From JANSYA01 sp965243385 (GTDB lineage Bacteria; Spirochaetota; Leptospiria; Leptospirales; Leptonemataceae): a stretch of DNA of 64,000 nucleotides. Below are positions 18,619 to 27,928 of the stretch, piece after piece. Position 1 is the stretch's first letter, and every line of letters starts with the position of its first letter. The stretch lies in NCBI GenBank assembly GCA_965243385.1, contig CBDEUV010000002.1, forward strand, positions 248,001 to 312,000, read 5' to 3'. Both the position numbers and the translations under genes were made by a program. Below the pieces are notes generated by a model. That model did no database searches. It saw only the letters and a list, made by a program, of their open reading frames with translations, and was not told the DNA's origin.

Positions 18619-18698
18619 AACGAAACTCCTCCCGCCACACTAATATAGAGGAAACTGATCCTGCCAGCATCCTGCCCCGGCCCGCCGGGTCAAGTGAT

Positions 18699-20777
18699 TC
18701 AGGTGCTTGAGACCGGCAGGGTGACCGTAAACTGGCTGCCCTGATTGACGGCGCTTTCGACTTCGATCCGGCCGCCGTGCCCTTCGACGATATTCTTTAC
18801 GATCGCCAGGCCCAGGCCCGTGCTCTTCTCTCCGGCCGTACCCTGGACACTGGCGCGCACGAAGGGATCGAAGAGGGTCGCCAGCTCGCCTTCCGGAATT
18901 CCCTGACCTTCGTCCCGCACCGAAATCCGCACGACGTCTTCCTGACGATCCGCGGAGATTTGAATGCCGGTATCGGGATGCGAATATTTGACCGCGTTGG
19001 AGATCAGGTTGTTGATCACCTGCTCGATTTTCCCGGGGTCGAGCTGAATGCGGGGCAGATCCGGGGCGTAGCTTTCTTCGATTCGAATGTGTTTTTTCTC
19101 CGCGATGATGCGATTCAAATTGGCGATGGACGACAGGAGTTCCGGCAGGGTGACTTCGACTTTATGCAAATCCAGCGCGCCCGCGGTCAGACGCGAATAG
19201 TCGAGCAAATCTTCGACCAGAGTCAGCATGAAGGCGCTCGAGTCGTGGATGCGCTTGAGAAAGGTCCGCTGGTTGTCCGAAAGATTGTCGCTCTCTCTCA
19301 GCATGAACTCGCCGTAGCCGCGAATTACGCCCAGAGGATTCCGCAGGTCGTGGGCCGCCATGCCGACGAGTTGATTTTTCTGGCGGTTGAGTTCTAAAAG
19401 CGCCCGGTTCTTTTTGGTTAATTCGTGATTCGCGTGATGCAGATCCGCCGTGCGTTCCTGGACCCGGTCTTCCAGATTCGCGTTCGCCTTCTTCAAATCC
19501 GTCTCCGCCTGCTTGCGAATCCGCACGTTCATAAACAAAAGCGCGATAATGATCACCAGCGTTAAGATCACAGCGATCGTTGAGTTCACGATCAGACGAT
19601 ACTTCGCGTAAAAGCTCTCGGGGCGATTGTGAACTACGCTGCCCTCCGGCAGGCGACGCTCGGGAATATGAAATTTTCTCAGCAACGCGTAGTCGAAAGC
19701 CGGACTGTATTCCGCGCGCGAAACGATGGGCAGCGCGTCGGGATCCGCACCGTTCAGAATTTCGCCGGCCATGCGCGCCGCGGCTCCGCCGTGGCGGTAG
19801 GGGTCGTTCATATTACCGCCGATCACGCCGTTGCCGATCAAAAGCGCGCCCCACATGCCGTAAATCGGCACCGGGCTCAGTTCCGCGAGCTCCGGCAGAT
19901 CCTCATCGAAAGCGAAATAGTTTCCGTCGCGATCTTTGTGGATTGCAAGCATCAGAAAAACCGTGTCCACCGGAGCGGCGGCCACTCGTTCGCGCAGCTC
20001 CGGGAGCGTAAAATCGTCCCAGAGTTCGAGCACGGGCCCCCCGCGATTCTCCTGGTTCTCGGCGTTCGTATTCGTTCTGGCGGCGGCGCGTTCGGTCTGA
20101 ATCAGGCGCGCACGCGCGGCCATACGTTTGCCGAAAGTCGTGCGATCCGAAAGCATCACCAGTCGCTTCGTGGTCGGCTGCAGGCGCTGAATCAAATCAA
20201 CGTTACCGGCGATGTCCATGCCTTCGAGAATCCCGGTAAAGCCGCGGCGGCCCTGCAGTAGATTCGGGTCGAAAACGTTGACGCCGCAGAATACAACCGG
20301 TGTGCCCGGAAAGAGCGCGTCACGATTGCGCAACAAAAAATGAAAGGCGTAGTCGTCGCTGGAGATGATCACGTCGGGTTCAAAGACGCGGTACTTATGC
20401 CGGAGCAGACGCACCAACCGTTCTTGATAGATCGCGTCATCCACGAAGCGCCGGCCGTCCATGTATTCGATATACAGGTGCTCGGGCGGAACCAGGGTCG
20501 CCATGGCGTCCTGGACTCCCGCCACCAGGCGCGCCGTCCAGGAATACTGCGGGTGATAAGAATTGATCAGCAACACCCGACGTTCGGGATGTCGCACCTT
20601 CGCCGCCGGCCCGGCGCCAGGCGACGTCATCGGTATAGCCACCAAGAGAGCGGAGCTGAAAACGGTCAGTAACGACAGGCGGCGCAAGCGGGATTCAACG
20701 CGCGCAGTCGCAGGCGGAAGCAGGCTCCGGTCCCTGAAAGAAACTCTGAGATGCGTGGGCTTCAGGGAAGTGTTCAC
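18699..20777 (-). CDS. Sensor histidine kinase with periplasmic ABC-binding-protein-like domain
   Basis: A 692-residue membrane kinase starting with GTG. A signal anchor (about 30-50) is followed by a periplasmic domain (about 65-385) of the ABC substrate-binding-like sensor type, with the typical opening RRVLLINSYHPQYSWT and the NPDPYRHG-like part reading NMNDPYRHGG. A second membrane helix (about 405-428), a coiled coil and a HisKA domain with His476 in MAAHDLRNPL come next, then HATPase_c with N-box NNLISNAVKYS and G-boxes DEGQGIPEG and GLGLAIV. All catalytic elements look intact. The response regulator at 20984 is divergent and adjacent and is a likely partner. The ligand is unknown. Confidence 0.88.
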   Translation of the reverse strand: MNTSLKPTHLRVSFRDRSLLPPATARVESRLRRLSLLTVFSSALLVAIPMTSPGAGPAAKVRHPERRVLLINSYHPQYSWTARLVAGVQDAMATLVPPEHLYIEYMDGRRFVDDAIYQERLVRLLRHKYRVFEPDVIISSDDYAFHFLLRNRDALFPGTPVVFCGVNVFDPNLLQGRRGFTGILEGMDIAGNVDLIQRLQPTTKRLVMLSDRTTFGKRMAARARLIQTERAAARTNTNAENQENRGGPVLELWDDFTLPELRERVAAAPVDTVFLMLAIHKDRDGNYFAFDEDLPELAELSPVPIYGMWGALLIGNGVIGGNMNDPYRHGGAAARMAGEILNGADPDALPIVSRAEYSPAFDYALLRKFHIPERRLPEGSVVHNRPESFYAKYRLIVNSTIAVILTLVIIIALLFMNVRIRKQAETDLKKANANLEDRVQERTADLHHANHELTKKNRALLELNRQKNQLVGMAAHDLRNPLGVIRGYGEFMLRESDNLSDNQRTFLKRIHDSSAFMLTLVEDLLDYSRLTAGALDLHKVEVTLPELLSSIANLNRIIAEKKHIRIEESYAPDLPRIQLDPGKIEQVINNLISNAVKYSHPDTGIQISADRQEDVVRISVRDEGQGIPEGELATLFDPFVRASVQGTAGEKSTGLGLAIVKNIVEGHGGRIEVESAVNQGSQFTVTLPVSST

Positions 20778-20983
20778 GGCTGTCCTTTATTGCTTTTGCC
20801 GCCCGGATCAACGGCGACCGTCTCCGGCCTGGACGACGGCTCGTCCCGAATGGATATCTCAAGGGGACGTCGGCGAATTTCATCCGTTCCCCTTGAAATG
20901 TCAGCCAGAAATTTGCGGGCGATGACCGCGCAATCCTCTTGACCCGGCGCCGCTTTCATTGTTCCCTGCGGCGGAGCGCAAGC
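20778..20983. promoter_or_regulatory. Divergent region between kinase and response regulator genes
   Basis: These 206 bp separate the kinase start (20777, minus) from the regulator start (20984, plus). A GGAG ribosome binding site (20973-20976) lies 7 bases before ATG 20984 and decides that start over the TTG at 20939. I see no clear promoter boxes. Confidence 0.45.
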
Positions 20984-21364
20984 ATGCAGACCGATCATCG
21001 CCGAATTCTGATCATCGAAGACGAAGAAGACTATCGCTACTATTTTTCTTCGATACTGAGCGGCGCCGGCTATGAGTGCATAATGGCGATCAACGGTACG
21101 GAAGGCCATAACATGTACGAGAAAGAGCGCCCGCCGGTGGTTTTGCTCGACATTAATATGCCGGGCATCAACGGCATCGTCGCGCTGCGCAAAATTCGCG
21201 CGACCGCGCACTCCTACGGCCTGCATCCGAAAATCATTATGCTGACCGCCCGCAATGAAAAGGAATTCGTCACCGAAGCGCTGGCCAACGGGGCTGCGGG
21301 TTATCTTTTAAAAACCGTAAGCGCTGAAAAGCTGATCGAGACCGTGAAGCAGCATCTGCCCTGA
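20984..21364 (+). CDS. Single-domain response regulator
   Basis: A stand-alone CheY-like receiver of 126 residues without an output domain. The acidic pocket is EDEED (12-16), the phosphoacceptor is Asp56 in VVLLDINMPG, the conserved Thr is in IIMLTAR (88) and Lys110 lies in YLLK. It probably relays phosphate from the neighbouring divergent kinase to another protein, or acts by protein-protein contact. The start at ATG 20984 is supported by a GGAG ribosome binding site. Confidence 0.9.
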   Translation: MQTDHRRILIIEDEEDYRYYFSSILSGAGYECIMAINGTEGHNMYEKERPPVVLLDINMPGINGIVALRKIRATAHSYGLHPKIIMLTARNEKEFVTEALANGAAGYLLKTVSAEKLIETVKQHLP

Positions 21365-21400
21365 TCCGGCGGGCGATATCGGCCGCGAACGCATCCCGTT

Positions 21401-22177
21401 TCAAAACGCGCCGCGCAATTGCAAGCCGACCTGCTGCGGCCAGGTTCCGCTCCAGTTGGCTTCGAATCGTTGAAACGCGTCCGCCTCGGCTTCGGATTTC
21501 GGTCGCTCGGACGCGACGACCTCATGGGATGTCTGGCTGCCAATGCGCACGTCGTATTCACCCATGAAACCGGCGATGCCCGGCAGAGCTTCGGATTCAC
21601 TCCCCGGTGCGAGATCCTCGGTCCAGGGAATTACGATGGTTTCCTTCGGCGGGGTCCGATTGACGCGCGCCAGTCGCGGCGCGCCGACCCCGGCCGGAAA
21701 CCAGAGATCGACGATGCGATAACGCCCGGGCGCCAGATTGGGAAATATCGCCAGACCTTCTTCAAAATAAGTGGAAGCGATCGGTTGCGGAAACTCCTCT
21801 TCCGGCAGGCGTACGATAAACAGCACCGGTTCAGCTCCAGGATTCACTCCCAGCGCGCGCATCCCCAGTGTGGTGACGAATACAATCAAGCCGCCAGGGC
21901 TCGCGGTGGTCGTCCCGCTGGCTGACGCGGAAACGGAAAGGCCGGTGACCGGAAACGCGCTGTCGACCGCGCTTTTGATATTCACCTGCACCGCGAGCAG
22001 GCTGCTCTCGGGATAGCTGCGGTCCAGTGTGGCGCAGCTCGTCGCCAGAATCGCCAGAATCGCCGCAATGCAAAACGAGCCCGGTCGACGCCTGGAGCTT
22101 AAGGTCCAGGCAATCCGGGTTTGAGAGCGATCCCGGACTCGGCCGGAAACGCGTTTGGATAGAATACGTGCAAACAT
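21401..22177 (-). CDS. Hypothetical lipoprotein
   Basis: A 258-residue protein of unknown function. A long basic N-terminal region (about 33 residues) precedes a hydrophobic stretch and lipobox LATSC (Cys near 49). The mature part looks like a beta-sandwich, with a segment reading GLAIFPNLAPGRYRIVDLWFP, which resembles the prealbumin/carboxypeptidase-regulatory-like domains that describe a rigid loop before GxYxV. A basic leader this long is unusual for a lipoprotein signal, but I see no later start that keeps a signal peptide. It is convergent with the response regulator (36-bp gap). Confidence 0.6.
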   Translation of the reverse strand: MFARILSKRVSGRVRDRSQTRIAWTLSSRRRPGSFCIAAILAILATSCATLDRSYPESSLLAVQVNIKSAVDSAFPVTGLSVSASASGTTTASPGGLIVFVTTLGMRALGVNPGAEPVLFIVRLPEEEFPQPIASTYFEEGLAIFPNLAPGRYRIVDLWFPAGVGAPRLARVNRTPPKETIVIPWTEDLAPGSESEALPGIAGFMGEYDVRIGSQTSHEVVASERPKSEAEADAFQRFEANWSGTWPQQVGLQLRGAF

Positions 22178-22282
22178 GCCCGCAGCCAGCCCGATCCGGC
22201 GGCGACCACAAGCAATATTTCATAAATAATTATTAAGACTCTGAACTAATGTACAGAAAGTTGATATTATCTTCAGCACCCG

Positions 22283-22310
22283 AAAAAAGCGGCTCGGCAG
22301 CCGAGCGCTT
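22283..22310 (-). terminator. Rho-independent terminator of the pterin dehydratase gene
   Basis: Read on the minus strand, a stem of AAGC plus GCTCGG pairs with CCGAGC plus GCTT (one bulged base, loop CTG) and is followed at once by a run of six T. It lies 56 bp past the stop at 22367 and separates this gene from the lipoprotein gene at 21401-22177. Confidence 0.8.
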
Positions 22311-22366
22311 CAAATTGCCGACGGAAACCTTAAGCGTCAATGATTCGAACATAAGCGTCGTTCCTC

Positions 22367-22675
22367 TTAATGTGCGCCTTCGATCTGGCGCTCAAATTCG
22401 TTCATCGCGCGCGCCAGGCGAAAGTCGAGTTCACTGACCCCGGTCACCAGGTGCGTGCTCAGATCCACGGTGACCCAGCCGTACAGGTTTCGCCAGTCGG
22501 GATGGTGCCCGATCGCCTCCGCCTGCTTCGCGACCGCCGTCATGAAACGAAAGGCCGCGACAAAATTCGGAAAGCGAAATTCGCGGTGCAGTTTACCCTG
22601 CTTGTATTTCCATCCGGGAATTTCTTTCAGACGGGCCTGAACATCCTCGTCATCGAGCTTCACGAGATCACTCAT
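22367..22675 (-). CDS. phhB: Pterin-4a-carbinolamine dehydratase
   Basis: A 102-residue enzyme that dehydrates 4a-hydroxytetrahydrobiopterin, recycling the cofactor of aromatic amino-acid hydroxylases. The catalytic pattern is intact: His57-His58-Pro-x-Trp61 (GHHPDW), then the Tyr/Val segment LYGWVTVDL and His75 in STHLVTG. Length and pattern match the family. No phenylalanine hydroxylase gene is nearby, so it may act on pterins from other reactions. It has its own terminator. Confidence 0.93.
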   Translation of the reverse strand: MSDLVKLDDEDVQARLKEIPGWKYKQGKLHREFRFPNFVAAFRFMTAVAKQAEAIGHHPDWRNLYGWVTVDLSTHLVTGVSELDFRLARAMNEFERQIEGAH

Positions 22676-22778
22676 GCTTCACACAGGGTCGCGCCCTCCG
22701 CCGGATTCAAGCACTTTCCACCGCCCGGACAGTGGAAAGCTGTTTACAGCGAATCGAGCATTCGGCATCTAAGAATCA

Positions 22779-25373
22779 ATGTTTCGTTTCTGTATGATTT
22801 TGGCGACGGCGGCGCTGGCCGCCTGCAGTCCGTCGCAAGATGCCCGGGTCGCCGTTCTCTCGAATTGGGAAATGCGAACGGGCTTCCCAGAAATCGAAGT
22901 CGAAGTCGAAGCCGAAACTGACGATACGGCCGCCTGGCGCGAGATCGATCTGCCGCGCAACCTGAGCAACCTACCGGAGCTCAAAGACTATCGGGGTTGG
23001 TTGACGCTCCGCCACCCCGTACCCGAAACTCTGAACCGACAATTGTTAGACGGAACGCCCCTGGCGCTCAACGCCGGCCGGGTCCTGGACGTTTCGCGTT
23101 ATTATCTGAACGGGCGGCTTTTCGGCAGCCTGGGCCAGGCGCCGCCCGTCGGCGAATACGCGGCCGCGGCCATGCGGCCCTTTCGCAAGAATATTCCAGT
23201 CGTGGGTCTGAATCGAGACGCCCCGAATTATATCACCATCGCCATCTATTCCAACGGCCGCTATCCGCTGCAATTTATGGATCCAATCGAAGTCGGCCCG
23301 GCGGACGCGGTTTTCGAACGGCATACCGAACGCGAAGTGTCGGCCTTCGCCTTTCTGACGCTGTACGCCGTGGCGGCTATCTATCACCTGCTCCTGTTTA
23401 TACGCCGACCCGGCGAAAAATACAATCTGTACTTCGCCCTCTTCGGTTTCGCCACCGCCACCTACTGGTTTATCGCCAACACCAGTATGCGCGACGTGAT
23501 CTTCAGCGAGTACGTGATGGCGCATCGCAAACTGGAGCATATGGTGCTGTTCCTGCTGCCGGCCTTCTTCGTGAATTTTCTCACGCATTTCTTTCATCGC
23601 CGCTATACCCGTTTCGGAGTCGCCTACGGCCTCTTCTGCCTGGCCGCGGTGGCGATCACCGGCGTGGGACCGCTCTGGCTGATGCGCATTTGCCGGGACG
23701 CCTGGTACGTTTCGCTGCTGGTCGTGGGCGCTTACAGCTTCTGGTATCTCGTGCGTGAAATTCGCGGCGGCGAAGGCTATGCGCGTCACCTGATCGCGGG
23801 CCTGGCGCTTTTGATTCTCGGCGTATTCAACGACATCCTGGTTTCTCTGGGAATCCTGTTTACGCCCCGGATCTACAATTTCGCATTTCTGGGTTTCGTG
23901 GGCGTCATGACCTACGGCCTGGTGCGCCGGTACGTGGATTCGCATATCAAGGCGGAACTGCTCTCCGCTGATCTGGAAACGAAAGTCGTAGAACGGACCC
24001 GCGACCTGGATCAGTCGCGACGCGAAGCCGAGTCCGCGCGATTGCAGGCTGAAAGCGCTCACAGCCAGGCTGTACGGGCCCACGACGAAATCCAGAAGCT
24101 CGACGAATTCACGCGCGAGCTGAACGAGTCCACGGACCTGGACACCGTGCTAAAAAAAGTATTCCAGCAGATGCTCTTTCTATTCGAGCTGGATCTGGTC
24201 TGGTTGCTTTTGATCGATAAAAAGAACAGCGCCGTGTATACGACGCACAGCAGCTTCGCCTACGCTTCGGCCTATCCGCCGGAGACGACGGAGTTCATGA
24301 GCCATTTCCGCTGCGATCTGAAACCGGGACTTTCGTTTCATCGTACGTTTACCAAACGCCGGCCGACCTACCTCAAACGATTGAAAGTCGAAAGCATGAG
24401 CGAGGTCGACCGCGAAATCGTCGAACGCCTGGGACTCAAAGGCTTTATTCACGTTCCCCTCATCGTCCAGGACGAAGTGATCGGCATTTTAACCTGCACC
24501 CGCCAGCGCCCGGGCGATATGGTGATTTCGCACGAAGACCGGGAAGCAATCTACCGTTTCGCCGAGCACATCGGCGGCGCAATTTACAGTTCGAATCTAC
24601 TCGAAGAAGTCGAAGAGGAACGTCGCAAATCCGACCGCCTGCTCTTGAACATCCTGCCTGAAACCGTGGCCGAAGAACTAAAAGAGCATGGCCACGTGCA
24701 GCCGACGATCTACGAAAATGTTTCGGTGATGTTCACCGACTTCGTGGGTTTTACGACCATCGCCGAATCGATGGCTCCGGACGAACTGCTCGAAGAGCTC
24801 GACGGCTGTTTTACGCAATTCGACGACGTGGTCGCGCACCACGGCATGGAAAAACTCAAAACCATCGGCGACGCCTATATGAGCTGCGGCGGATTGCCGA
24901 CCCCGAACAAAACCCACGCCATCGACGCGTGCCTGGCGGCCCTGGAATTCCAGGGGTTTATGAACCAAATGCGCGAAATCAAGAGCAGCCTGAATTTGCC
25001 GTTCTGGCAACTGCGTCTCGGCATTCACTCCGGTCCGGTGATGGCCGGCGTCGTGGGCAAAAACAAATTCGCCTACGATATCTGGGGCGACACAGTCAAT
25101 ACCGCCAGTCGTATGGAATCCTCCGGCGCCCCGGGCCGCGTCAATCTATCCGGTACGACCTATGAGATGGTGAAATATTTTTTCTCGTGCGAATACCGCG
25201 GCAAAGTCCAGGCGAAAGGCAAAGGCGAAATGGACATGTATTTTCTAAACGGACTGCGACCGCGACTGGCTAAAGACGAAGCAGGCCGCATACCAAACGA
25301 CGAATTCTATCGCCTGTACGAAAAAATCCAGGCCGGCGCAAAGCTGCGCTTTAAAGACGAAGTCCGCACCTGA
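22779..25373 (+). CDS. 7TMR-DISM adenylate cyclase with GAF domain
   Basis: A membrane adenylate cyclase of 864 residues. Lipobox-like signal LAAC (Cys15), a periplasmic jelly-roll-like domain (about 30-185), seven transmembrane helices (about 190-395), a coiled coil, a GAF-like domain (about 430-610), a signalling helix ending LLLNILPETVAEEL and a class III catalytic domain (about 640-820). Metal aspartates are in MFTDFVGFT and TIGDAYM. The adenine-selecting Lys is in EKLKTIGD and the Asp in YDIWGDTVN; transition-state Asn and Arg are in NTASRMES. All point to cAMP synthesis. It would join an envelope stimulus to cytoplasmic cAMP. Confidence 0.9.
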   Translation: MFRFCMILATAALAACSPSQDARVAVLSNWEMRTGFPEIEVEVEAETDDTAAWREIDLPRNLSNLPELKDYRGWLTLRHPVPETLNRQLLDGTPLALNAGRVLDVSRYYLNGRLFGSLGQAPPVGEYAAAAMRPFRKNIPVVGLNRDAPNYITIAIYSNGRYPLQFMDPIEVGPADAVFERHTEREVSAFAFLTLYAVAAIYHLLLFIRRPGEKYNLYFALFGFATATYWFIANTSMRDVIFSEYVMAHRKLEHMVLFLLPAFFVNFLTHFFHRRYTRFGVAYGLFCLAAVAITGVGPLWLMRICRDAWYVSLLVVGAYSFWYLVREIRGGEGYARHLIAGLALLILGVFNDILVSLGILFTPRIYNFAFLGFVGVMTYGLVRRYVDSHIKAELLSADLETKVVERTRDLDQSRREAESARLQAESAHSQAVRAHDEIQKLDEFTRELNESTDLDTVLKKVFQQMLFLFELDLVWLLLIDKKNSAVYTTHSSFAYASAYPPETTEFMSHFRCDLKPGLSFHRTFTKRRPTYLKRLKVESMSEVDREIVERLGLKGFIHVPLIVQDEVIGILTCTRQRPGDMVISHEDREAIYRFAEHIGGAIYSSNLLEEVEEERRKSDRLLLNILPETVAEELKEHGHVQPTIYENVSVMFTDFVGFTTIAESMAPDELLEELDGCFTQFDDVVAHHGMEKLKTIGDAYMSCGGLPTPNKTHAIDACLAALEFQGFMNQMREIKSSLNLPFWQLRLGIHSGPVMAGVVGKNKFAYDIWGDTVNTASRMESSGAPGRVNLSGTTYEMVKYFFSCEYRGKVQAKGKGEMDMYFLNGLRPRLAKDEAGRIPNDEFYRLYEKIQAGAKLRFKDEVRT

Positions 25374-25567
25374 GTATCGCAGTACCGGGGCGCGACCGTT
25401 CACATACAGATTTACACCGTTCGTCACGCGATGCGGAATTTTCGCGACCATGCGCCTGGAAAGCGCTCGCCAGTCTGCGGCAAAAACATAATATCGGAGC
25501 GTCGGACGCCGGTCGTCAGGCGAAAGCCGCGCTTCAGCCGACCCCGCTCTCACTGGAAATCGAATCT

Positions 25568-26368
25568 ATGCACCTGAATACGAAATCATTCCATCCGTTT
25601 CCGGACCGCTTGCGACTCCGCCGTCTCGTCCTTTTCGCCGGCCTGATAATCATCGCCGGCCTGACAGGCGGCTGCCAGAAATCGGGCGAAGAATCGACGC
25701 CGTTCAAACCCATCGGCACCGGCGAACGACCGACCGGCACGCTGCCGGATGCGAACGATTTATTTCTCGAAGCCGTGCGCCAGGGCGATACGGCGAAAGT
25801 CCGGCGCGAACTGAAATCCGGCGAAGTGGAGATCAGCGCCCGCGACGGGCTCGGCAGTTCGGCACTCCTGCTGGCAGTGCGCAAAACCGATCAATTGCCC
25901 CTCGTGCAGTTGCTCTATGAAGCCGATCCCTCCGCACTCGACGCGGCTGACGGACGCGAACGCACGCCCCTGAGCTGGGCCGCGCATTTTAACCGACCGG
26001 CCCTGGCCGAATACCTCATCGATAAGGGCGCGCAGCTCGATGCGAGCGACCGCGCCGGCAATACGCCGCTGGCCTACGCCGCCATGCGCAATTCGCTCGC
26101 GACCGCGAAGCTGCTGCTCGCGAAGGGCGCGCAGGTCAACCACCGAAACGATTTGTGCGATACGCCCTTGATGTTCGCCGCGGCGAAAGGTCACGTCGAG
26201 TTGACTCGCCTGCTCGCCCGCAACGGCGCGGATCCCGGCTACGAAGACCGTGAAGGGCGAACCGTAAACGATCGTCTGCAGCATCTCGACGAAGCGACCC
26301 GCGCGCAGATTCAGGCGATTCTCAAGACGGCGCCGCGCAGCGCCATGAATCCCGCCTGCGATCGCTGA
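25568..26368 (+). CDS. Ankyrin-repeat lipoprotein
   Basis: A 266-residue protein. Signal peptide ending in lipobox LTGGC (Cys near 36), a short linker, then about five ankyrin repeats (60-250) recognised by GRERTPLSWAAHF, AGNTPLAYAAMR and CDTPLMFAAAKGHVELTRLL. Ankyrin repeats bind other proteins; here they would act in the periplasm or at the cell surface. It is convergent with the membrane protein at 26369, with abutting stops. The binding partner is unknown. Confidence 0.85.
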   Translation: MHLNTKSFHPFPDRLRLRRLVLFAGLIIIAGLTGGCQKSGEESTPFKPIGTGERPTGTLPDANDLFLEAVRQGDTAKVRRELKSGEVEISARDGLGSSALLLAVRKTDQLPLVQLLYEADPSALDAADGRERTPLSWAAHFNRPALAEYLIDKGAQLDASDRAGNTPLAYAAMRNSLATAKLLLAKGAQVNHRNDLCDTPLMFAAAKGHVELTRLLARNGADPGYEDREGRTVNDRLQHLDEATRAQIQAILKTAPRSAMNPACDR

Positions 26369-27217
26369 TCATTCCGTACTTTGCTTACGGTCATCGGCGA
26401 ATGCTTCCGACGACGGACGCACCAGGTATTCGAAATAAAATGTGCCGCCAGGCACGAGTCCGAGCACGAAGCCCAGCACGCGCCGTTTCCAGCTCCACTC
26501 GAACAGACTCCCGGAACTGTAGAGCGCCTGGAGATAAAACAAAAACAACGCTCCGTGCGCCCAGGCCAGCAGTCCCGTGCCGCCGTCGAGCGAAATCCCC
26601 GCCAGGCGCCGCAACGGCATCGAGACGAATAACATCAGAATCAGGGACAGTCCCTCCAAACGCGCCAGCCATTGAAACCAGTTCCAGGAAACGACGCGGG
26701 TCGCCGGGTCCATCGGCGACGCGATCACGGAGTCATCCCCGGCGCTCGTGAAGCTCGCCACCAGAAAGGCGACCGCGCCTGCGAGCGTGGCCAGAGCAAC
26801 GAAGCTCAGCGGGTCGACGACACGCAGACTCATGACCCCGACCGAAAAAAACAGCGCCGCCAGGGCGACGCCGGCGGTGAATCGCCCCGCTTGCCGGGCG
26901 TGAGCGAGCTGCGCCGCGTTCCACAGCAACACGACGCTCGCGGCGATAGCGCCCAGCACCCACGCTTCGAATAGAGCGCGCTCGCTCAGCTTGAGCAGGG
27001 CATAACCGCAAAACCACACGCCGAAGAGGCCGGCGTTGGTAAAAACGAGCGCGCGCATGCGTTTTTCCCGTGGATTCGAAAAAACGCCCGAAAACACCCC
27101 GCCGGCCAGGACGCAGAGCGAGAGAAATTTGACAAATCGCCAGAAGAGATACGCATTGATCACAGGCAGCTCCAGAATTCCTGAATTCCCGGCGCCTCCC
27201 TTTTTGTAAACAGTCAT
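26369..27217 (-). CDS. Integral membrane protein with C-terminal DUF3817
   Basis: A 282-residue protein with about seven to eight membrane helices. The last 95 residues match DUF3817 (LEGLSLILMLFVSMPLRRLAG, WAHGALFLFYLQAL and LVPGGTFYFEYLV). The first 180 residues are a four- to five-helix region I do not recognise. DUF3817 has no established function. ATG 27217 is only 4 bp from the divergent TetR start; a GTG at 27163 (residue 19) is an alternative that would free space for a promoter. The arrangement suggests control by that regulator. Confidence 0.75.
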   Translation of the reverse strand: MTVYKKGGAGNSGILELPVINAYLFWRFVKFLSLCVLAGGVFSGVFSNPREKRMRALVFTNAGLFGVWFCGYALLKLSERALFEAWVLGAIAASVVLLWNAAQLAHARQAGRFTAGVALAALFFSVGVMSLRVVDPLSFVALATLAGAVAFLVASFTSAGDDSVIASPMDPATRVVSWNWFQWLARLEGLSLILMLFVSMPLRRLAGISLDGGTGLLAWAHGALFLFYLQALYSSGSLFEWSWKRRVLGFVLGLVPGGTFYFEYLVRPSSEAFADDRKQSTE

Positions 27218-27221
27218 TTAC
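27206..27221. promoter_or_regulatory. Possible TetR operator between two divergent starts
   Basis: GTAAA (27206-27210) and TTTAC (27217-27221) form an inverted repeat with a 6-base spacer. The repeat spans the whole gap and overlaps the start codon of the minus-strand gene (27215-27217), directly abutting ATG 27222 of the regulator. A site here could control both genes. The arms are only 5 bp, so this is suggestive. Confidence 0.4.
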
Positions 27222-27875
27222 ATGAGTTCAAAAAAAACAGCCGGGAAAGCCGACACCGTTGCGGGCAAAAACGCCTCAAGGGATCGCGCGGCGACGGAAG
27301 CGAAGCTGCTGGCGGCGGGCCGGCGCGTCTTCGCCCGGGACGGCTACGCCGGCGCGTCGGTCCGCGAAATCGCGCGGCTGGCCGACAGCAATGTTTCATT
27401 GATCAACCGTTATTTCGGCGGAAAGGAAGGTTTGCTATTGCGCATTGTCGAGGCTTTCATACGCCGCAAGCAGGATGGCGCCCTGGGTTATCCACCGTGC
27501 GCGCGGCTGGCCGACGAGATTTTCGAATATTTGAAATTTCGCCGCATTGACGATGAAGCGAACGCCGACCTGATTCGAATTCTGATTCCCGAAATGACGG
27601 TAAACCCTGACTTTCGCGCGCGGGTACTGGCGGCCGCATCGACGGAGTCTGACGCGAATTTTCGCGAACGTCTGGCCCGCCTGCAGACCGACGGCGAGAT
27701 TTCGCCCGACGTCGATCTGGACGATCTATTTCAGATCGTGGGCAACCTGTCCTTTTCTCTGAATTTCGTCGGGCAGATCCTGCTCGAACGCTCGCCGGCG
27801 GAGTCGGAACGAATCTTTCGCGAATTCGCGCAAACCTACAGCGCCGGCCTTCACACGCGCCGCGCAGATTCATAA
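27222..27875 (+). CDS. TetR/AcrR family transcriptional regulator
   Basis: A 217-residue regulator. The N-terminal helix-turn-helix region (about 22-70) reads LLAAGRRVFARDGYAGASV then REIARLADSNVSLINRYFGGKEGLL, the classic TetR pattern. The C-terminal ligand-binding region (80-210) is not specific to a subfamily. Its start is 4 bp from the divergent DUF3817 membrane gene, so it probably represses that gene and itself. The ligand is unknown. Confidence 0.88.
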   Translation: MSSKKTAGKADTVAGKNASRDRAATEAKLLAAGRRVFARDGYAGASVREIARLADSNVSLINRYFGGKEGLLLRIVEAFIRRKQDGALGYPPCARLADEIFEYLKFRRIDDEANADLIRILIPEMTVNPDFRARVLAAASTESDANFRERLARLQTDGEISPDVDLDDLFQIVGNLSFSLNFVGQILLERSPAESERIFREFAQTYSAGLHTRRADS

Positions 27876-27928
27876 ACACGACGCGCGCAAGAAAAGCGGG
27901 CGGAGAATCCGCAGTCGCCGCTCCCCGA

